A stretch of 64,000 nt of DNA. Source: Actinomycetales bacterium SN12 (GTDB taxonomy: Bacteria; Actinomycetota; Actinomycetes; Actinomycetales; Microbacteriaceae). The notes under the pieces are model-generated. The model did no database searches, was not told the DNA's origin, and saw nothing but the letters and a program-made list of their open reading frames with translations. Location: assembly GCA_002837415.1 (NCBI GenBank), contig PJCV01000004.1, positions 216,042 to 280,041 on the forward strand. The letters are read 5' to 3'. Shown one piece after another: positions 8,241 through 16,330 of the stretch (its first letter is position 1; every line of letters begins with the position of its first letter). The position numbers were made by a program, and so were the translations under genes.

Positions 8241-9833
8241 ATGCGGGTGCTGACGGCTTCTGATCGGGCGGTGCTCGTCGAGTGCGCCGACCTCGATGAG
8301 GCGATGCGCATGCACCGCGCCTGGGCCGATGTGCCCGGGGTGATGGAGCGGGTGCCAGGGGCGCGCACGGTGCTCGTGCGCTTCGATCCGCTGGTGACAT
8401 CCGCGGCTGAGCTGGCCGAGCTGGCCGAGGTGCTGGTCGCAACCTCAGCGGACGAGGGTGCGCTCGAGTCGGGGCCCGAGGTGATTGTGCCGGTCCGATA
8501 CGACGGCGAAGACCTCGCCGTGGTCGCTGACCTGCTCGACGTCTCGGTGGATGAGGTGGTCCGTCGGCACGGCGCCGCATGCTGGACGGTCGCCTTCTCG
8601 GGCTTCGCTCCCGGGTTCGGGTACCTCATCGGCGACGATCCGCTGTTCGACGTTCCGCGCCGTGCGTCGCCGCGCACCCGCGTGCCCGCGGGGGCGGTCG
8701 CCCTCGCGGGTCGGTTCAGCGGCGTGTATCCGCGGGCGAGTCCGGGAGGCTGGCAGCTCATCGGCACGACGGATGCCGTGATGTGGGACGTGCACCGCGA
8801 CCCTCCGGCCCTGCTGGTGCCCGGCGCCCGCGTGTGTTTCGTCGTGGCTGAGCGGTCGCTTGTGCCGAGTGCGGTGTCGGGAATCTCGGATGCTTCGGCC
8901 GCGCAGCGGCATGTCGGACGGCGACGCGCTGATGGCGGGCCTGTTGGTCTGCCGGTTTCGACGCCCGCGCTCGAGGTGGTGAACCCGGGTCTGCAGCTGC
9001 TCGTGCAGGATCGCGGCCGCCCAGGCCTCGCCGAGCTCGGCGTGCCGGCATCCGGAGCAGCCGACCGCATCGCCCTGCGCGACGCGAACCGCGCCGTCGG
9101 CAACGCCCTCGATGCCGCGGTGCTCGAGGGGGTGGGCCCCGCGGCCGTCCGCTTCCATGGCAGCACCGTCGCGGTCGTCACCGGAGCGGAGTGCGAGCTC
9201 GAGGTGATCGGCGTGGACGGCCGGATGCGCCGCGTCCCGCACAGCGCTCCGTTCGCCGTCGCCGACGGAGACGAACTCAAGATCGGCCAGCCGACGCGAG
9301 GGCTGCGGTTCACGATCGGGGTGCGCGGAGGCATCCGGATGCCGGAACAGCTGGGCAGCCGATCCACCGACACGCTCTCAGGTATCGGCCCAGCGGCGCT
9401 GCGCGCCGGTGACGTGCTGCCGGTCGGAACTCATGCGCCGCGCGCGGTCGAACCCGACCCGCTGCCGCGCGACCTGCCCGGAGACGTGGTCGAGCTCGAC
9501 ATCACGCTCGGCCCCCGGGACGACTGGTTCACACCGGCCGCGGTGCGGCTGCTCAGCGAGCAGGAATGGACGGTCACGCCACGGTCCGACAGGGTCGGCA
9601 TCCGCCTGCACGGCGAGCGATCGCTCGAGCGCGCGATCCACGACGAGCTGCCCAGCGAGGGTGCGGTCGACGGTGCCATCCAGGTGCCGGCCGACGGTCA
9701 GCCCGTGCTGTTCGGTCCCGATCACCCGACGACAGGCGGATACCCGATCATCGGGTCACTGACCGATGCCGCGAGGGATGCCGCGGGTCAGCTGCGACCG
9801 GGTGCCCGCATCCGGTTTCGCGTGGTGTCGTGA
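8241..9833 (+). CDS. Fused 5-oxoprolinase subunits PxpB-PxpC (KipI/KipA-like)
   Basis: A 530-residue protein joining two subunits that are usually separate. Residues 1 to about 210 are the PxpB/KipI domain (AFSGFAPGFGYLIG, PRRASPRTRVPAGAVALAG, SPGGWQLIG). Residues about 230-530 are the PxpC/KipA carboxyltransferase-like domain (LQLLVQDRGRPGLAELGVP, SGAADRIALRDANRAVGN, DHPTTGGYPIIG). A linker of roughly 20 residues joins them. It lies 12 bp after pxpA. Such fusions keep equal amounts of both parts; function in pyroglutamate recycling is inferred from the family. Confidence 0.9.
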   Translation: MRVLTASDRAVLVECADLDEAMRMHRAWADVPGVMERVPGARTVLVRFDPLVTSAAELAELAEVLVATSADEGALESGPEVIVPVRYDGEDLAVVADLLDVSVDEVVRRHGAACWTVAFSGFAPGFGYLIGDDPLFDVPRRASPRTRVPAGAVALAGRFSGVYPRASPGGWQLIGTTDAVMWDVHRDPPALLVPGARVCFVVAERSLVPSAVSGISDASAAQRHVGRRRADGGPVGLPVSTPALEVVNPGLQLLVQDRGRPGLAELGVPASGAADRIALRDANRAVGNALDAAVLEGVGPAAVRFHGSTVAVVTGAECELEVIGVDGRMRRVPHSAPFAVADGDELKIGQPTRGLRFTIGVRGGIRMPEQLGSRSTDTLSGIGPAALRAGDVLPVGTHAPRAVEPDPLPRDLPGDVVELDITLGPRDDWFTPAAVRLLSEQEWTVTPRSDRVGIRLHGERSLERAIHDELPSEGAVDGAIQVPADGQPVLFGPDHPTTGGYPIIGSLTDAARDAAGQLRPGARIRFRVVS

Positions 9834-9834
9834 A

Positions 9835-10311
9835 TCACTGACGATTCGCACCTTCCAGCCGCCCGGCGTGGAAGGTCAGCAGTTCGACGGCCGCCTCGAT
9901 CGTCGAACTGAGCACGTCCTCGGGCTCGCCGTCGAGAGTCAGCTCGCGATGCCCGACCTCGTCGCGCGTCGCCCACCCCAGGAACACTGTGCCGGCGGGA
10001 TGGCCGTCTTCGGCATCCGGTCCGCCGACTCCCGTCGTCGAGACGCAGAGATCCGCATCGAACAGCTCGCGGGCACCTCGGGCCAGCTGCTCAGCGCACT
10101 CGGCTGAAGTCGGGTCCTGATCGGCCGGGAAGCCGAGGATCGCCTCCTTCACCTCGGACAGATAGGCGACGATGCCGCCGCCGAACCAGGTGCTCGCTTC
10201 CGCCCCGGCGCCGACCGTGCTGGCCAGCCCACCGGAGGTCAGCGACTCGGCGACCGCTACGCGGAGGTTGCGGCTTCGGGCGAGATCAGCGAGAGGTGTG
10301 ACATCGAGCAT
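9835..10311 (-). CDS. CinA family protein (nicotinamide-nucleotide amidase type)
   Basis: A 158-residue stand-alone CinA C-terminal domain, as in PncC, which deamidates NMN to nicotinate mononucleotide. It has VAVAESLTSGGLASTVG near the N-terminus and STTGVGGPDAEDGHPAGTV in the middle, both family hallmarks. Its stop lies 1 bp from the convergent pxpBC stop. TAGCGT (plus strand 10318-10323) is 6 nt upstream of the ATG. The amidase activity is inferred from family membership. Confidence 0.87.
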   Translation of the reverse strand: MLDVTPLADLARSRNLRVAVAESLTSGGLASTVGAGAEASTWFGGGIVAYLSEVKEAILGFPADQDPTSAECAEQLARGARELFDADLCVSTTGVGGPDAEDGHPAGTVFLGWATRDEVGHRELTLDGEPEDVLSSTIEAAVELLTFHAGRLEGANRQ

Positions 10312-10387
10312 GCGCCGACGCTACCGCCCCACGGGATGCCTCGACCGGGCCTTGACAGCGACTGCGATGTGCGCGCAGGCGACGGCC

Positions 10388-11716
10388 TCAGGCCGGGTCG
10401 CCCCCGGGCGCGCCCACGCCGGCGAGCGGCTTCGGGTCGTCGGCGCCCGAGCCGCGCAGCCGCGCGATGAGGTTGCCGAGGTGGTAGATGAGGATCGCGC
10501 CCACCGTCGCCAGCACGATGCCGCCGAGCTCGAAGCCCGACTCCGGATCCTTGATCATGAAGCCGCCGACCGCGACGATCAGGCCGACCGCGGCGGTGTA
10601 CTGGTTGACGGGCCGCGAGAAGTCGACGCGGTTGTCGACCCAGATCTTGATGCCGATGACGCCGATCAGGCCGTACAGGGCGGTGGTGATGCCGCCGAGC
10701 ACCCCGGCGGGTACCGAGTTGATGACCGCGCCGAACTTCGGCGACATGCTGAGCAGGATCGCGGTGATGCCGGCGACCCAGTACGCGGCGGTCGAGTAGA
10801 CGCGGGTGGATGCCATGACGCCGATGTTCTCGCCGTACGTCGTGGTTCCCGAGCCGCCGAAGAACCCGGCGAGCGAGGTCGAGATGCCGTCGGCGATGAG
10901 CGCCTTGCCGGTCTGCTTGTTGACCGCCGGGTCTTCGACCATCGTGGCGACACCGCGCACGTGTCCGACGTTCTCGGCGATCAGCACGAGCACGACGGGG
11001 AGGAACATGGCCATCGCCGACCAGGTGCCCGGGGTCGCGAAGTCGGGCAGGTGGAAGGTCGGGAAGCCGATCCAGTCGGCCGCCTCGACCTTGCTGAAGT
11101 CGAGCTCGCCCCGGATGCCGGCGAAGATGTACCCCGCGATCACGCCGAGGAAGATCGAGATGCGGCCGAGGAATCCGCGGAAGACCACCGCGAACAGGAT
11201 GGTGACCGCGAGCGTGAACGTCGCCGTGATCGGCGCCAGCTCGTAGTTGCCGCGCGCAGCGCCCGCGAGGTTGAACCCGATCAGCGCGACGATCGTGCCG
11301 GCGAGCACCGGTGGCAGGAACCGGTCGACCCAGTGCACGCCCACCGTGTGCACGACGGCGCCGATGATGGCGAGCAGCACGCCGACCGCGACGATGCCGG
11401 CCAGCGCCGAGCCCATGCCCGCCGATGCCGTAGCCGCCGTGACCGGGGCGATGAACGCGAACGAGGAGCCCAGGTAGCTGGGCAGCTTGTTGCGCGTGAC
11501 CAGCAGGAAGAGGATCGTGCCGATGCCGCTGAACAGCAGCGTGGTCGGCACAGGGAAGCCGGTGATGATCGGCACGAGGAACGTCGCCCCGAACATGGCG
11601 ACGACGTGCTGCACGCCGATCGCGATCGTCGCCGGCCAGTTCAGGCGCTCATCGGGGCGGACGACGGCGCCGGGCGCGACAGTGCGACCGTTGCCATGGA
11701 TGTTCCACAGCGGCAT
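10388..11716 (-). CDS. Uracil/xanthine permease family transporter (SLC23/NCS2)
   Basis: A 442-residue nucleobase-proton symporter of the NCS2 family with about 12-14 membrane segments. Family features include VQHVVAMFGATFLVPIITG, SSFAFIAPV, the NVGHVRGVATM segment and the GGSGTTTYGENIGVMA motif with the conserved Glu in TM10 region. The sequence resembles UraA/PyrP-type uracil permeases. The start has an upstream GAGGAG ribosome-binding site, so translation is conventional here. It sits between cinA and purC on the same strand; uracil rather than xanthine is likely but not proven. Confidence 0.88.
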   Translation of the reverse strand: MPLWNIHGNGRTVAPGAVVRPDERLNWPATIAIGVQHVVAMFGATFLVPIITGFPVPTTLLFSGIGTILFLLVTRNKLPSYLGSSFAFIAPVTAATASAGMGSALAGIVAVGVLLAIIGAVVHTVGVHWVDRFLPPVLAGTIVALIGFNLAGAARGNYELAPITATFTLAVTILFAVVFRGFLGRISIFLGVIAGYIFAGIRGELDFSKVEAADWIGFPTFHLPDFATPGTWSAMAMFLPVVLVLIAENVGHVRGVATMVEDPAVNKQTGKALIADGISTSLAGFFGGSGTTTYGENIGVMASTRVYSTAAYWVAGITAILLSMSPKFGAVINSVPAGVLGGITTALYGLIGVIGIKIWVDNRVDFSRPVNQYTAAVGLIVAVGGFMIKDPESGFELGGIVLATVGAILIYHLGNLIARLRGSGADDPKPLAGVGAPGGDPA

Positions 11717-11814
11717 GGGGGCTCCTCGGGAGTCGGGATCAGGGCCGAGGAAACACTACCGCCCCGGATGCCCGGCATCCGGCGTGCGACGGATCAGGGG
11801 CGAGCCTTGGCGGC

Positions 11815-12678
11815 TCAGCCCTTCAGCCGCCCGATGAGCGCGCGGTAGCGGTCGGCGGTCTGCTCGACGATCTCCGCCGGAAGCGCGGGCGGCTCCCCCT
11901 GCCGGTCCCAGTGGGATGCGAGCCAGTCGCGCACGATCTGCTTGTCGAAGCTCGCCATGCGCTCCTCGGGCGCGGTGCCGGATGCCCAGGCGGCCGCATC
12001 CCAGTACCGCGAGGAGTCGCTCGTGAGCACCTCGTCGGCCAGACGCAGGGTGCCGTCGGCATCCACGCCGAACTCGAACTTGGTGTCGGCGAGGATCAGG
12101 CCCTTCGCCTCCGCGATCTCGGCGGCCCGGCGGTACAGCGACAGCGAAGCGTCGCGCAGCTGCGCGGCGCGTTCCGCGCCGACCAGCTCGACGACGCGCT
12201 CGAAGGTGATGTTCTCGTCGTGCTCGCCCAGCGGCGCCTTGTACGCGGGGGTGAAGAGCGGCTCGGGCAGCCGGTCGCCGTTCTGCAGGCCCGCTGGCAG
12301 CGGGATGCCGCACACGGTGCCGTGCGCGGCATACTCCGCCCAGCCGGTGCCGGTGATGTACCCGCGCACCACGCACTCGATCGGCAGGATCTCGAGCGCC
12401 ATCGCGAGCATGGCGCGGCCGGCCACGGCATCCGGGATCTCGCCCTCAGCGAGGTGGTTCGGCACGTCGGACAGCTGCTCGAACCACCAGTCGCTCAGCT
12501 GGGTGAGCAGCTCGCCCTTCTGCGGGATGCCCGGTGACAGCACGAAGTCGAATGCGCTCACCCGGTCGGATGCCACGACGAGGATGCGCGTGTCGGCCGG
12601 ATCCTCGGAGGCGTACAGGTCTCGGACCTTGCCCGAGTAGAGGTGCCGCCAGCCGGGGATGCTCTGTGGTTCGCTCAC
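11815..12678 (-). CDS. purC: Phosphoribosylaminoimidazole-succinocarboxamide synthase
   Basis: A 287-residue SAICAR synthetase, joining CAIR and aspartate in the purine pathway. It has GKVRDLYASED near the N-terminus, ASDRVSAFDF, ECVVRGYITGTGWAEY and DTKFEFGVD motifs, all conserved in PurC. It starts with GTG; the divergent DHA2 pump gene begins 75 bp away. Further purine genes lie on both sides at several kb. Confidence 0.96.
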   Translation of the reverse strand: MSEPQSIPGWRHLYSGKVRDLYASEDPADTRILVVASDRVSAFDFVLSPGIPQKGELLTQLSDWWFEQLSDVPNHLAEGEIPDAVAGRAMLAMALEILPIECVVRGYITGTGWAEYAAHGTVCGIPLPAGLQNGDRLPEPLFTPAYKAPLGEHDENITFERVVELVGAERAAQLRDASLSLYRRAAEIAEAKGLILADTKFEFGVDADGTLRLADEVLTSDSSRYWDAAAWASGTAPEERMASFDKQIVRDWLASHWDRQGEPPALPAEIVEQTADRYRALIGRLKG

Positions 12679-12741
12679 GCACCCATCTTCCCATCACGCC
12701 GATCCCGATGTCGGCGGTGCGTCGATGTCTGCGGGGAGGAG

Positions 12742-12747
12742 TACCGT
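12742..12747 (+). promoter_or_regulatory. -10 element placing the DHA2 transporter start
   Basis: TACCGT is followed by exactly 6 nt and then GTG 12754. This spacing makes the GTG the likely first transcribed codon and rules out the longer in-frame extension starting at 12643. Confidence 0.6.
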
Positions 12748-12753
12748 TGCCAG

Positions 12754-14238
12754 GTGACTTCGACTGAGACGGCTCCCCCCGAGACCCGCAGCCCCTGGCC
12801 GGCCCTCTGGGCGCTGGTGATCGGCTTCTTCATGATCCTCGTCGACACGACGATCGTGTCGGTGGCGAATCCGGCGATCAAAGCGGCGCTCGACCCCGAC
12901 ACGAACAATCTCGACAACGTGGTGTGGGTGACCAGCGCCTACCTGCTGGCGTACGCCGTCCCGCTGCTGATCACCGGGCGTCTGGGTGACCGATTCGGAC
13001 CGAAGAACATCTACCTGATCGGGCTCGTGATCTTCACGGCGTCCTCGCTGTGGTGCGGTCTGTCCTCCAGTCTCGAGGGCCTCATCGCCGCCCGTGCCGT
13101 GCAGGGCCTCGGTGCCGCCTTCATGACGCCGCAGACGATGGCCGTGATCACCCGCACGTTCCCGCCTCAGCGCCGCGGCGCCGCCATGGGCCTGTGGGGC
13201 GCGACCGCCGGCGTCGCCACCCTCGTCGGCCCGCTGCTCGGCGGCCTGCTCGTCGACGGCCTCGGCTGGGAGTGGATCTTCTTCATCAACGTGCCGGTCG
13301 GCGTCATCGGCTTCATCGCCGCCGCGATCCTCGTGCCGAAGCTGCCCACGCATCCGCACCGCTTCGACTATGTCGGAGTCGTGCTCAGCGCAGCCTCGCT
13401 GTTCCTCATCGTGTTCGGCCTGCAGGAGGGCGAGAAGTACGACTGGGGCACCATCACCGGGCCCATCTCGGTGTGGGGCCTGATCGGCACCGGCATGGTG
13501 CTGCTGGTGCTCTTCGTGCTGCAGCAGTGGAAGACGCGCAGCGAGGCGCTCGTGCCGCTCCAGCTGTTCCGCGACCGCAACTTCTCGGCCTCCAACCTCG
13601 GCATCGCCGCCGTCGGCTTCACCGTGACGAGCATGTCGCTGCCGTTCATGTTCTTCCTGCAGCTGGCGCGGGGACTGACCCCCACCGAGGCGGCGCTGCT
13701 GATGATCCCGATGGCGGTCATCTCCGGCGTGCTTGCTCCCTTCGCCGGTTCGCTGCTGGATCGGATCGACCCGCGATTCATCCTCATCCCCGGCCTGGTG
13801 TGCGTCGCGGGCGGTGTGCTGTGGAACGCCTCGCTGATGAACGTCGACACCCCGACCTGGATGTTCCTGCTGCCCTCGGCGCTGCTGGGCATCGGCAACG
13901 CCGGCATGTGGGGCCCGCTCGCCACAGAGGCCACCCGCAACCTGCCGCCGCGCCAGGCCGGCGCCGGCGCGGGGATCTACAACACCACCCGCACGATCGG
14001 CTCGGTGGTCGGCTCGTCGGCGATCGCCGCGTTCATGCAGGCTCGCCTCGAAGCGAACCTGCCGGGTCTCGACGAGGCGCCGGCGGGTCTCGGCGGTGGA
14101 GGAGCGATGCCGGATGCCGTTGCCGAGGGCTTCTCGGCCGGCATGGCGCAGTCGATGCTACTGCCCGCCGGGATCATGGTGATCGCCCTCATCGCGGCGC
14201 TGTTCATCCGCAGGCACCGCCCGCAGCACGCGGACTGA
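12754..14238 (+). CDS. DHA2-type MFS drug/proton antiporter
   Basis: A 494-residue protein with 14 predicted helices. It has the DHA2 hallmarks: LVIGFFMILVDTTIVSVANP in TM1, GRLGDRFGPKNIYL (motif A) after TM2, RAVQGLGAAFMTP in TM4 and the antiporter motif GPLLGGLLVDGLGW in TM5. It most likely exports drugs or toxic compounds in exchange for protons. GTG 12754 is chosen from its leaderless promoter and because the membrane part starts about 25 residues later. It is transcribed away from purC and no regulator adjoins it. Confidence 0.9.
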   Translation: MTSTETAPPETRSPWPALWALVIGFFMILVDTTIVSVANPAIKAALDPDTNNLDNVVWVTSAYLLAYAVPLLITGRLGDRFGPKNIYLIGLVIFTASSLWCGLSSSLEGLIAARAVQGLGAAFMTPQTMAVITRTFPPQRRGAAMGLWGATAGVATLVGPLLGGLLVDGLGWEWIFFINVPVGVIGFIAAAILVPKLPTHPHRFDYVGVVLSAASLFLIVFGLQEGEKYDWGTITGPISVWGLIGTGMVLLVLFVLQQWKTRSEALVPLQLFRDRNFSASNLGIAAVGFTVTSMSLPFMFFLQLARGLTPTEAALLMIPMAVISGVLAPFAGSLLDRIDPRFILIPGLVCVAGGVLWNASLMNVDTPTWMFLLPSALLGIGNAGMWGPLATEATRNLPPRQAGAGAGIYNTTRTIGSVVGSSAIAAFMQARLEANLPGLDEAPAGLGGGGAMPDAVAEGFSAGMAQSMLLPAGIMVIALIAALFIRRHRPQHAD

Positions 14239-14299
14239 GCTCGGTGCCGCGCGTCCGCGATCCGGAGATTGGTCCGAGTTCCGGAAGTACGAGGATCGG

Positions 14300-14326
14300 G
14301 CATCCGGATCCGGGGCGGGATGCCGG
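14300..14326. repeat. Dispersed repeat, copy 1 (GCATCCGGATCCGGGGC core)
   Basis: GCATCCGGATCCGGGG followed by CGGGATGCCGG recurs at 16266-16292 with one change. Both copies lie in short intergenic gaps after a run of CCGGA/CGGAG half-repeats. The GCATCC/GGATGC ends can pair. Confidence 0.55.
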
Positions 14327-14368
14327 ACTCCGGTCGCTCCGAGCTGGGCATGCCGCCCGGCCGCCGGC

Positions 14369-14854
14369 TCAGCGGAACAGGGCGATGCCGGCCTGGCCGA
14401 TGAGGGCGAAGATGATAGCCCAGATGATGATCGAGATGACCTGCCAGAGGATCACGGCGTTGCGGTTCGCGCCGAACGACACCATCATCCCCGAGGTGAT
14501 CTGGCTCGGCAGCACGGTCTGACCGAGCAGGCTCACGCCGGGAACGCCGAAACGGTCGAACATGCGCTTCACCTTCTGGCGACGCGGCGAGGGGGCAGCC
14601 GCTTCAGCATCCGCTCCGCGACGGGCCAGCACCTTCCGACGTGCCGCGTCGGCGAGGAACACGAAGACCAGCATCGAGATGACGTTGCCGACGACGGCGG
14701 CGAGCACGGCGATCGGCAGCGGAACTCCGGCGATCGCGCCGATGAGCGTGCCGAAGTACGACTCGATGAAGGGGATCGCCGCGGCGAGCATCACCCCGGC
14801 CCACTGCAGCCAGAGGGGAAGGGATTGGGTGAAGTCGACGAGTGCGTCCTGCAT
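14369..14854 (-). CDS. Small multidrug export family membrane protein
   Basis: A 161-residue membrane protein with about four helices, resembling the small multidrug export family (PF06695): PFIESYFGTLIGAIAGVPLP near the N-terminus, and a later GVPGVSLLGQTVLPSQITS segment. Charged residues 70-105 form a cytoplasmic loop. The name comes from the family and does not prove drug transport. It has a GGAGG ribosome-binding site and is divergent from the XRE gene, sharing a 110-bp control region with two sets of palindromes. Confidence 0.7.
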   Translation of the reverse strand: MQDALVDFTQSLPLWLQWAGVMLAAAIPFIESYFGTLIGAIAGVPLPIAVLAAVVGNVISMLVFVFLADAARRKVLARRGADAEAAAPSPRRQKVKRMFDRFGVPGVSLLGQTVLPSQITSGMMVSFGANRNAVILWQVISIIIWAIIFALIGQAGIALFR

Positions 14855-14870
14855 GCTGGCCTCCGAGATG

Positions 14871-14934
14871 TGTAAAGCGTGTTTGACATGACAAGCATGC
14901 TTGACACTCTCTGTGCTGTCAAGTTCGCTTTACA
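14871..14934. promoter_or_regulatory. Palindromic control region between small-multidrug and XRE genes
   Basis: TGTAAAGCGTGTTTGACA (14871-14888) and TGTCAAGTTCGCTTTACA (14917-14934) form an 18-bp inverted repeat with three mismatches. Between them lies the perfect palindrome CAAGCATGCTTG (14892-14903). TTGACA -35-like hexamers are embedded on both strands. This looks like a shared operator for the XRE repressor, covering both divergent promoters. Confidence 0.65.
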
Positions 14935-14964
14935 TGTCAGTACGCCTGGCCTACGTTTGAAGGC

Positions 14965-15159
14965 GTGCAGAGCAGGGTCAAAGAGCTGAGAACCGAGCGC
15001 GGTCTGTCGCAGCAGGCGCTCGCGACTGCGGTCGGCGTCTCCCGGCAGACGATCAATGCGATCGAGACCGGCCGCTACGATCCCTCGCTCGCGCTGGCCG
15101 TGCACCTGGCACGGCACTTCGGCTCGACCGTTGAGGAGGTCTTCGATGTCGACGCATGA
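14965..15159 (+). CDS. XRE family transcriptional regulator (single HTH domain)
   Basis: A 64-residue protein that is almost entirely one Cro/C1-type helix-turn-helix (LRTERGLSQQALATAVGVSRQTINAIETGRYDPSLALAVHLA), close to the YgzD/YozG-like small regulators. GTG 14965 follows TACGTT (14952-14957) by 7 nt. The stop overlaps the start of the membrane-protein gene by 14 bp. Small XRE proteins of this type usually autoregulate and control the neighbouring membrane protein; the palindromes upstream fit that. Confidence 0.9.
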   Translation: MQSRVKELRTERGLSQQALATAVGVSRQTINAIETGRYDPSLALAVHLARHFGSTVEEVFDVDA

Positions 15160-15580
15160 CCGTGACGCCGTCGGATCCGCGCGCCCTTCGTGGCCCATGT
15201 CGCGTATGAACACCGCGCTCGTGGCAGTGTGCGCCGTGGGTGCGCTGCTCTGCTTCGTGCTCGGCCAGACCATCGCCGCCGTGGCCCTGCTCGTGGGGGC
15301 GGTCGGGGGAGCGGTGGGTGCCGTCTTCGCCCGCCGCGGCAGCTCGGGCGTACTCGAGCGCGTGAACGCGCTCGAGTACGCCGATGAGCGCGACCGCACG
15401 GCGGGAACGAAGGGTCTCGCCGCCGTCGGCGTCATCGCGCTGGTGCTGAGCGCAGTGCAGCTCGTCGTGCATGCCGTCGTCGACACCGACCCGCTGTCGC
15501 GCTGGATGGCGATCGCGCTGTACTTCGCTCTCGTCATCAGCTGGTTCGCCGCGAACTGGTACTTCGTGCGCCGCGGCTGA
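15146..15580 (+). CDS. Membrane protein paired with XRE regulator (DUF2178-like)
   Basis: A 144-residue protein with four predicted helices grouped as two pairs (about residues 19-35, 38-55, 88-107 and 119-137) and a central ERVNALEYADERDR loop. Proteins of this shape, next to a YgzD-like XRE gene, are often assigned to DUF2178 or related unknown families. ATG 15146 overlaps the xre gene, so the pair is translationally coupled. The function is unknown; a signal-responsive membrane partner of the regulator is a guess. Confidence 0.65.
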   Translation: MSTHDRDAVGSARPSWPMSRMNTALVAVCAVGALLCFVLGQTIAAVALLVGAVGGAVGAVFARRGSSGVLERVNALEYADERDRTAGTKGLAAVGVIALVLSAVQLVVHAVVDTDPLSRWMAIALYFALVISWFAANWYFVRRG

Positions 15581-15634
15581 GGTCGTTCCGGATGCCGGGT
15601 GGGCGCGCCCCCGAATGCATGGTGTGATGGGACG

Positions 15635-16165
15635 ATGCCCGTCTCGCTCGCATCGCCCTCACTCTCGCTGTTCGACTCCTGGTCGCAGGCCGTGACCGAG
15701 TTCGGGGACGTGCATATCGACGGTGCGGGTCTCGACCGCGGGCAGGCGGCCCATCGCGCCGCATGCGAGGCGTTCATAGCGAAGGCGGGGCGGTACGCCG
15801 ACCCGAAGGCGACGCCGCCTGACGGGCACGTCGCGTGCGACTACTTCTGGATCACCGACGACGGAGAGGTCGTCGGCTTCATCGCCTTCCGCCGCGAGCT
15901 GAACGACTGGCTGCGCAGCTACGGCGGGCACATCGGCTACTCGGTGCGTCCGTCTCGGCGTCGGCAGGGCATCGCCCGCAGAGCTCTCGACCTCGTGCTC
16001 GATCGCGCCCGTGCGCACGGATACGACCGCGTCATGCTCACCTGCGACGACACGAACATCGGCTCGTACCGCACGATCGAAGGCGCCGGTGGTGAGCTCG
16101 AGGGCGTCATCGACGGCCCCGATTCCCCCGGCGAGCGGATGCGCCAGTACTGGATCACGCTCTGA
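15635..16165 (+). CDS. GNAT family N-acetyltransferase
   Basis: A 176-residue acetyltransferase. The acetyl-CoA binding motif A appears as IGYSVRPSRRRQGIARRAL at about residues 100-118, followed by LVLDRARAHGYDRVMLTCDDTNIGSYRTIEGAGG, the typical C-terminal half of the fold. The substrate is unknown. ATG 15635 is preferred over GTG 15599 because a TGTGAT hexamer stands 6 nt upstream. It is a single-gene unit. Confidence 0.85.
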   Translation: MPVSLASPSLSLFDSWSQAVTEFGDVHIDGAGLDRGQAAHRAACEAFIAKAGRYADPKATPPDGHVACDYFWITDDGEVVGFIAFRRELNDWLRSYGGHIGYSVRPSRRRQGIARRALDLVLDRARAHGYDRVMLTCDDTNIGSYRTIEGAGGELEGVIDGPDSPGERMRQYWITL

Positions 16166-16265
16166 CCGTCCCCGGGTTCCACCGCTCACCGCTTCCGCGA
16201 GCGGAGATCCGGAAGTCTGACTGAGATCCGCGAGTCTGACTGAGATGCGGAGGTCTGCGGCCCTG

Positions 16266-16292
16266 GCATCCGGATCCGGGGCTGGATGCCGG
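16266..16292. repeat. Dispersed repeat, copy 2 (GCATCCGGATCCGGGGC core)
   Basis: Second copy of the element at 14300-14326, differing by one base in the core (GGGGCTGGATGCCGG). It lies in the 165-bp gap between the GNAT gene and purD; upstream, a CTGACTGAGAT motif is repeated twice. Confidence 0.55.
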
Positions 16293-16330
16293 ATGTCGAC
16301 GCGTCGAGGCGCGACGCCGCGCTGACGCGA

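Noticed and set aside
6327..8315. Long minus-strand open frame of about 660 codons opposite lacI and pxpA
   Set aside because: It is an antisense shadow: His/Arg/Asp-rich without domains, and the plus strand holds two clear protein families.
10172..11848. Plus-strand open frame of about 558 codons opposite cinA and the uracil permease
   Set aside because: Composition is Arg/Asp/His-rich with no motif; the minus strand encodes obvious proteins with proper starts.
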